Assembly: GCA_902766585.1 (NCBI GenBank)
Contig: CACXDV010000252.1
Span: forward strand, 1 to 5,595
DNA from: an uncultured Ruminococcus sp.
GTDB lineage: Bacteria; Bacillota; Clostridia; Oscillospirales; Acutalibacteraceae
Direction: 5' to 3'
DNA: 5,595 nucleotides
Each line of letters opens with the position of its first letter. Position 1 is the first letter of the stretch. Under the pieces are notes generated by a model, which saw nothing but the letters and a program-made list of their open reading frames with translations, made no database searches and was not told where the DNA came from. Positions 4,627-5,595 of the stretch are shown in pieces. A program made the translations under genes and the position numbers.

Positions 4627-5595
4627 TCTTGATGTAGTTGCGGGGTGTACGTTACAGACAAGCACAAAGGGCTTATCTGATTTAAGCATTTCGCGGGCAT
4701 ATTTTTCTGCTTCTTCGTTTGAGTAAGCCATAGCCGAATCAATGCCGTAAGCTCCTGCAAGCTTTACAAAATCAGGCACAGTTTCCAGCTCGGTTATTGC
4801 ATAACGGCTGCCGTAGTGGACATCCTGAAGCTCATGCACCATACCGAGAACGGTATTTCTCATAACGATTATTTTAATATTAATACCCTCTGTTGCAATA
4901 GTAGCAAGCTCGTTCATTGACATCTGGAAGGAGCCGTCACCGCAAACTGCAATAACATCACGGTTGGGGCGGGCGATCTTTGCGCCTGCTGCAGCGGGAA
5001 CGGAATAGCCCATAGTGCCCGTACCGCCGGAGGTAAAGAATCTTCCGTCCTTGATGCGGTAATTATTAGCGCACCAGATCTGGTTCTGACCGACATCCGC
5101 GCACATAATAGCCTTGGGCTTTACCATACCTGAAAGGCTTGCGATAAAGCTTTTAGGCTCCACATAGCCCTCAAAATGCTGAGGAACGGGCGCAAATTCC
5201 TTTTTCCATTCATCGACCTGTGCCTTCCATTCATCGGGGGTGGAATAATCTATATCCTTAAGAAGCTGAGATAAAACATTTTTCATATCTCCGACGATCG
5301 GTATAGAGGTTTTCATATTCTTTCCGATCTCGGCGGGATCTATATCAATATGGATAACATTTGCGTGTTCAACGACCTGATCGGGCGAAGCAACGGCTCT
5401 GTCACCGACTCTTGCACCGCAGAGGATAACGAGGTCGGCATTGTGTACGGTAATGTTTGCAGCTTTCATGCCGTGTGATCCGAGCATACCGACATACTGG
5501 GGATCATCTGAGGGCATTATGCCTATTCCCATCATTGTGGAAACAACGGGTATGCCTGTCTTTTCTATAAATTCGCGGAACTTAGGCTTTGATCC
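4624..5595 (-). CDS. ilvB: Acetolactate synthase large (catalytic) subunit, 5' part outside the window
   Basis: IlvB is the ThDP enzyme that condenses pyruvate with a second pyruvate or with 2-oxobutanoate. The frame stays open to the window edge: 20 codons precede the internal Met at 5535 and encode a family-like stretch ending IPVVST, so that Met is not the start. The visible 323 residues correspond to the last part of a protein usually near 550-570 residues; the N-terminal PYR domain is missing. Present are most of the middle domain (visible 1-130, with GMLGSHG, GARVGDR and IDIDPAEIGKN) and the C-terminal ThDP domain (about 150-323) with the DVGQNQIW block, GTGTMGYSVPAA, the metal motif GDGS at visible 219-222 and the metal-side Asn247. 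Two residues are atypical: Arg246 where NN is usual, and Leu256 in LGMVHELQ where studied enzymes have LGMVxQW. The gene begins the ilvB-ilvN-ilvC order. A ThDP paralogue such as catabolic AlsS is unlikely given the adjacent small subunit. Confidence 0.94.
   Translation of the reverse strand, partial: GSKPKFREFIEKTGIPVVSTMMGIGIMPSDDPQYVGMLGSHGMKAANITVHNADLVILCGARVGDRAVASPDQVVEHANVIHIDIDPAEIGKNMKTSIPIVGDMKNVLSQLLKDIDYSTPDEWKAQVDEWKKEFAPVPQHFEGYVEPKSFIASLSGMVKPKAIMCADVGQNQIWCANNYRIKDGRFFTSGGTGTMGYSVPAAAGAKIARPNRDVIAVCGDGSFQMSMNELATIATEGINIKIIVMRNTVLGMVHELQDVHYGSRYAITELETVPDFVKLAGAYGIDSAMAYSNEEAEKYAREMLKSDKPFVLVCNVHPATTSR

Noticed and set aside
4409..4726. 105-codon + strand frame spanning the ilvN/ilvB junction
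   Set aside because: It is antisense to two well-supported genes and crosses their coupled stop/start, with no independent support.
1..5595. CRISPR arrays, tRNA/rRNA genes, insertion sequences, T-box or other riboswitches
   Set aside because: No direct-repeat array, transposase, cloverleaf-like segment or long structured leader was seen; intergenic gaps are all about 105 nt or less.

Overview
This window is a branched-chain amino acid (isoleucine/valine) biosynthesis locus from what looks like a Gram-positive Clostridia member. Moderate GC, strong AAG-lysine preference in the metabolic genes, near-perfect AGGAGG-type ribosome binding sites and short U-tract terminators fit Ruminococcus or another Oscillospiraceae genus. 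That genus-level placement is inferred from style and protein flavour, not from a database match.

Layout. On the + strand, a promoter-like element and a small hairpin (1-98) precede ilvA, threonine ammonia-lyase with a C-terminal ACT domain (99-1295). After 27 nt comes a membrane-anchored transglutaminase-like protein (1323-2441, TTG start). A 103-nt spacer with a weak hairpin and a possible -10 leads to ridA, the enamine deaminase (2545-2925). On the - strand, read right to left, are ilvB (acetolactate synthase large subunit, its 5' part outside the window, 5595-4624), ilvN (small regulatory subunit, 4611-4120) and ilvC (ketol-acid reductoisomerase, 4041-3031). The two gene groups converge, and two intrinsic terminators sit back to back between ridA and ilvC (2939-3011).

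How the genes work together. IlvA converts threonine to 2-aminocrotonate, which becomes 2-oxobutanoate plus ammonia. RidA speeds hydrolysis of that reactive enamine/imine. IlvBN condenses 2-oxobutanoate with pyruvate (isoleucine branch) or two pyruvates (valine/leucine branch), and IlvC isomerises and reduces the product. Only IlvD and a transaminase are missing for the full route to isoleucine. ACT domains in IlvA and IlvN suggest end-product control at both entry points.

This is mostly an ordinary housekeeping region, and I see no evidence of a new defence, mobile or RNA system. The points most worth a second look are: (1) a Leu in IlvB where the well-studied enzymes carry the substrate- and herbicide-defining Trp; (2) a transglutaminase-like surface protein inserted between ilvA and ridA; (3) the face-to-face terminator pair with a T8-GC-A8 junction and strand-polarised wobble pairs; (4) an altered NADPH-loop in IlvC.
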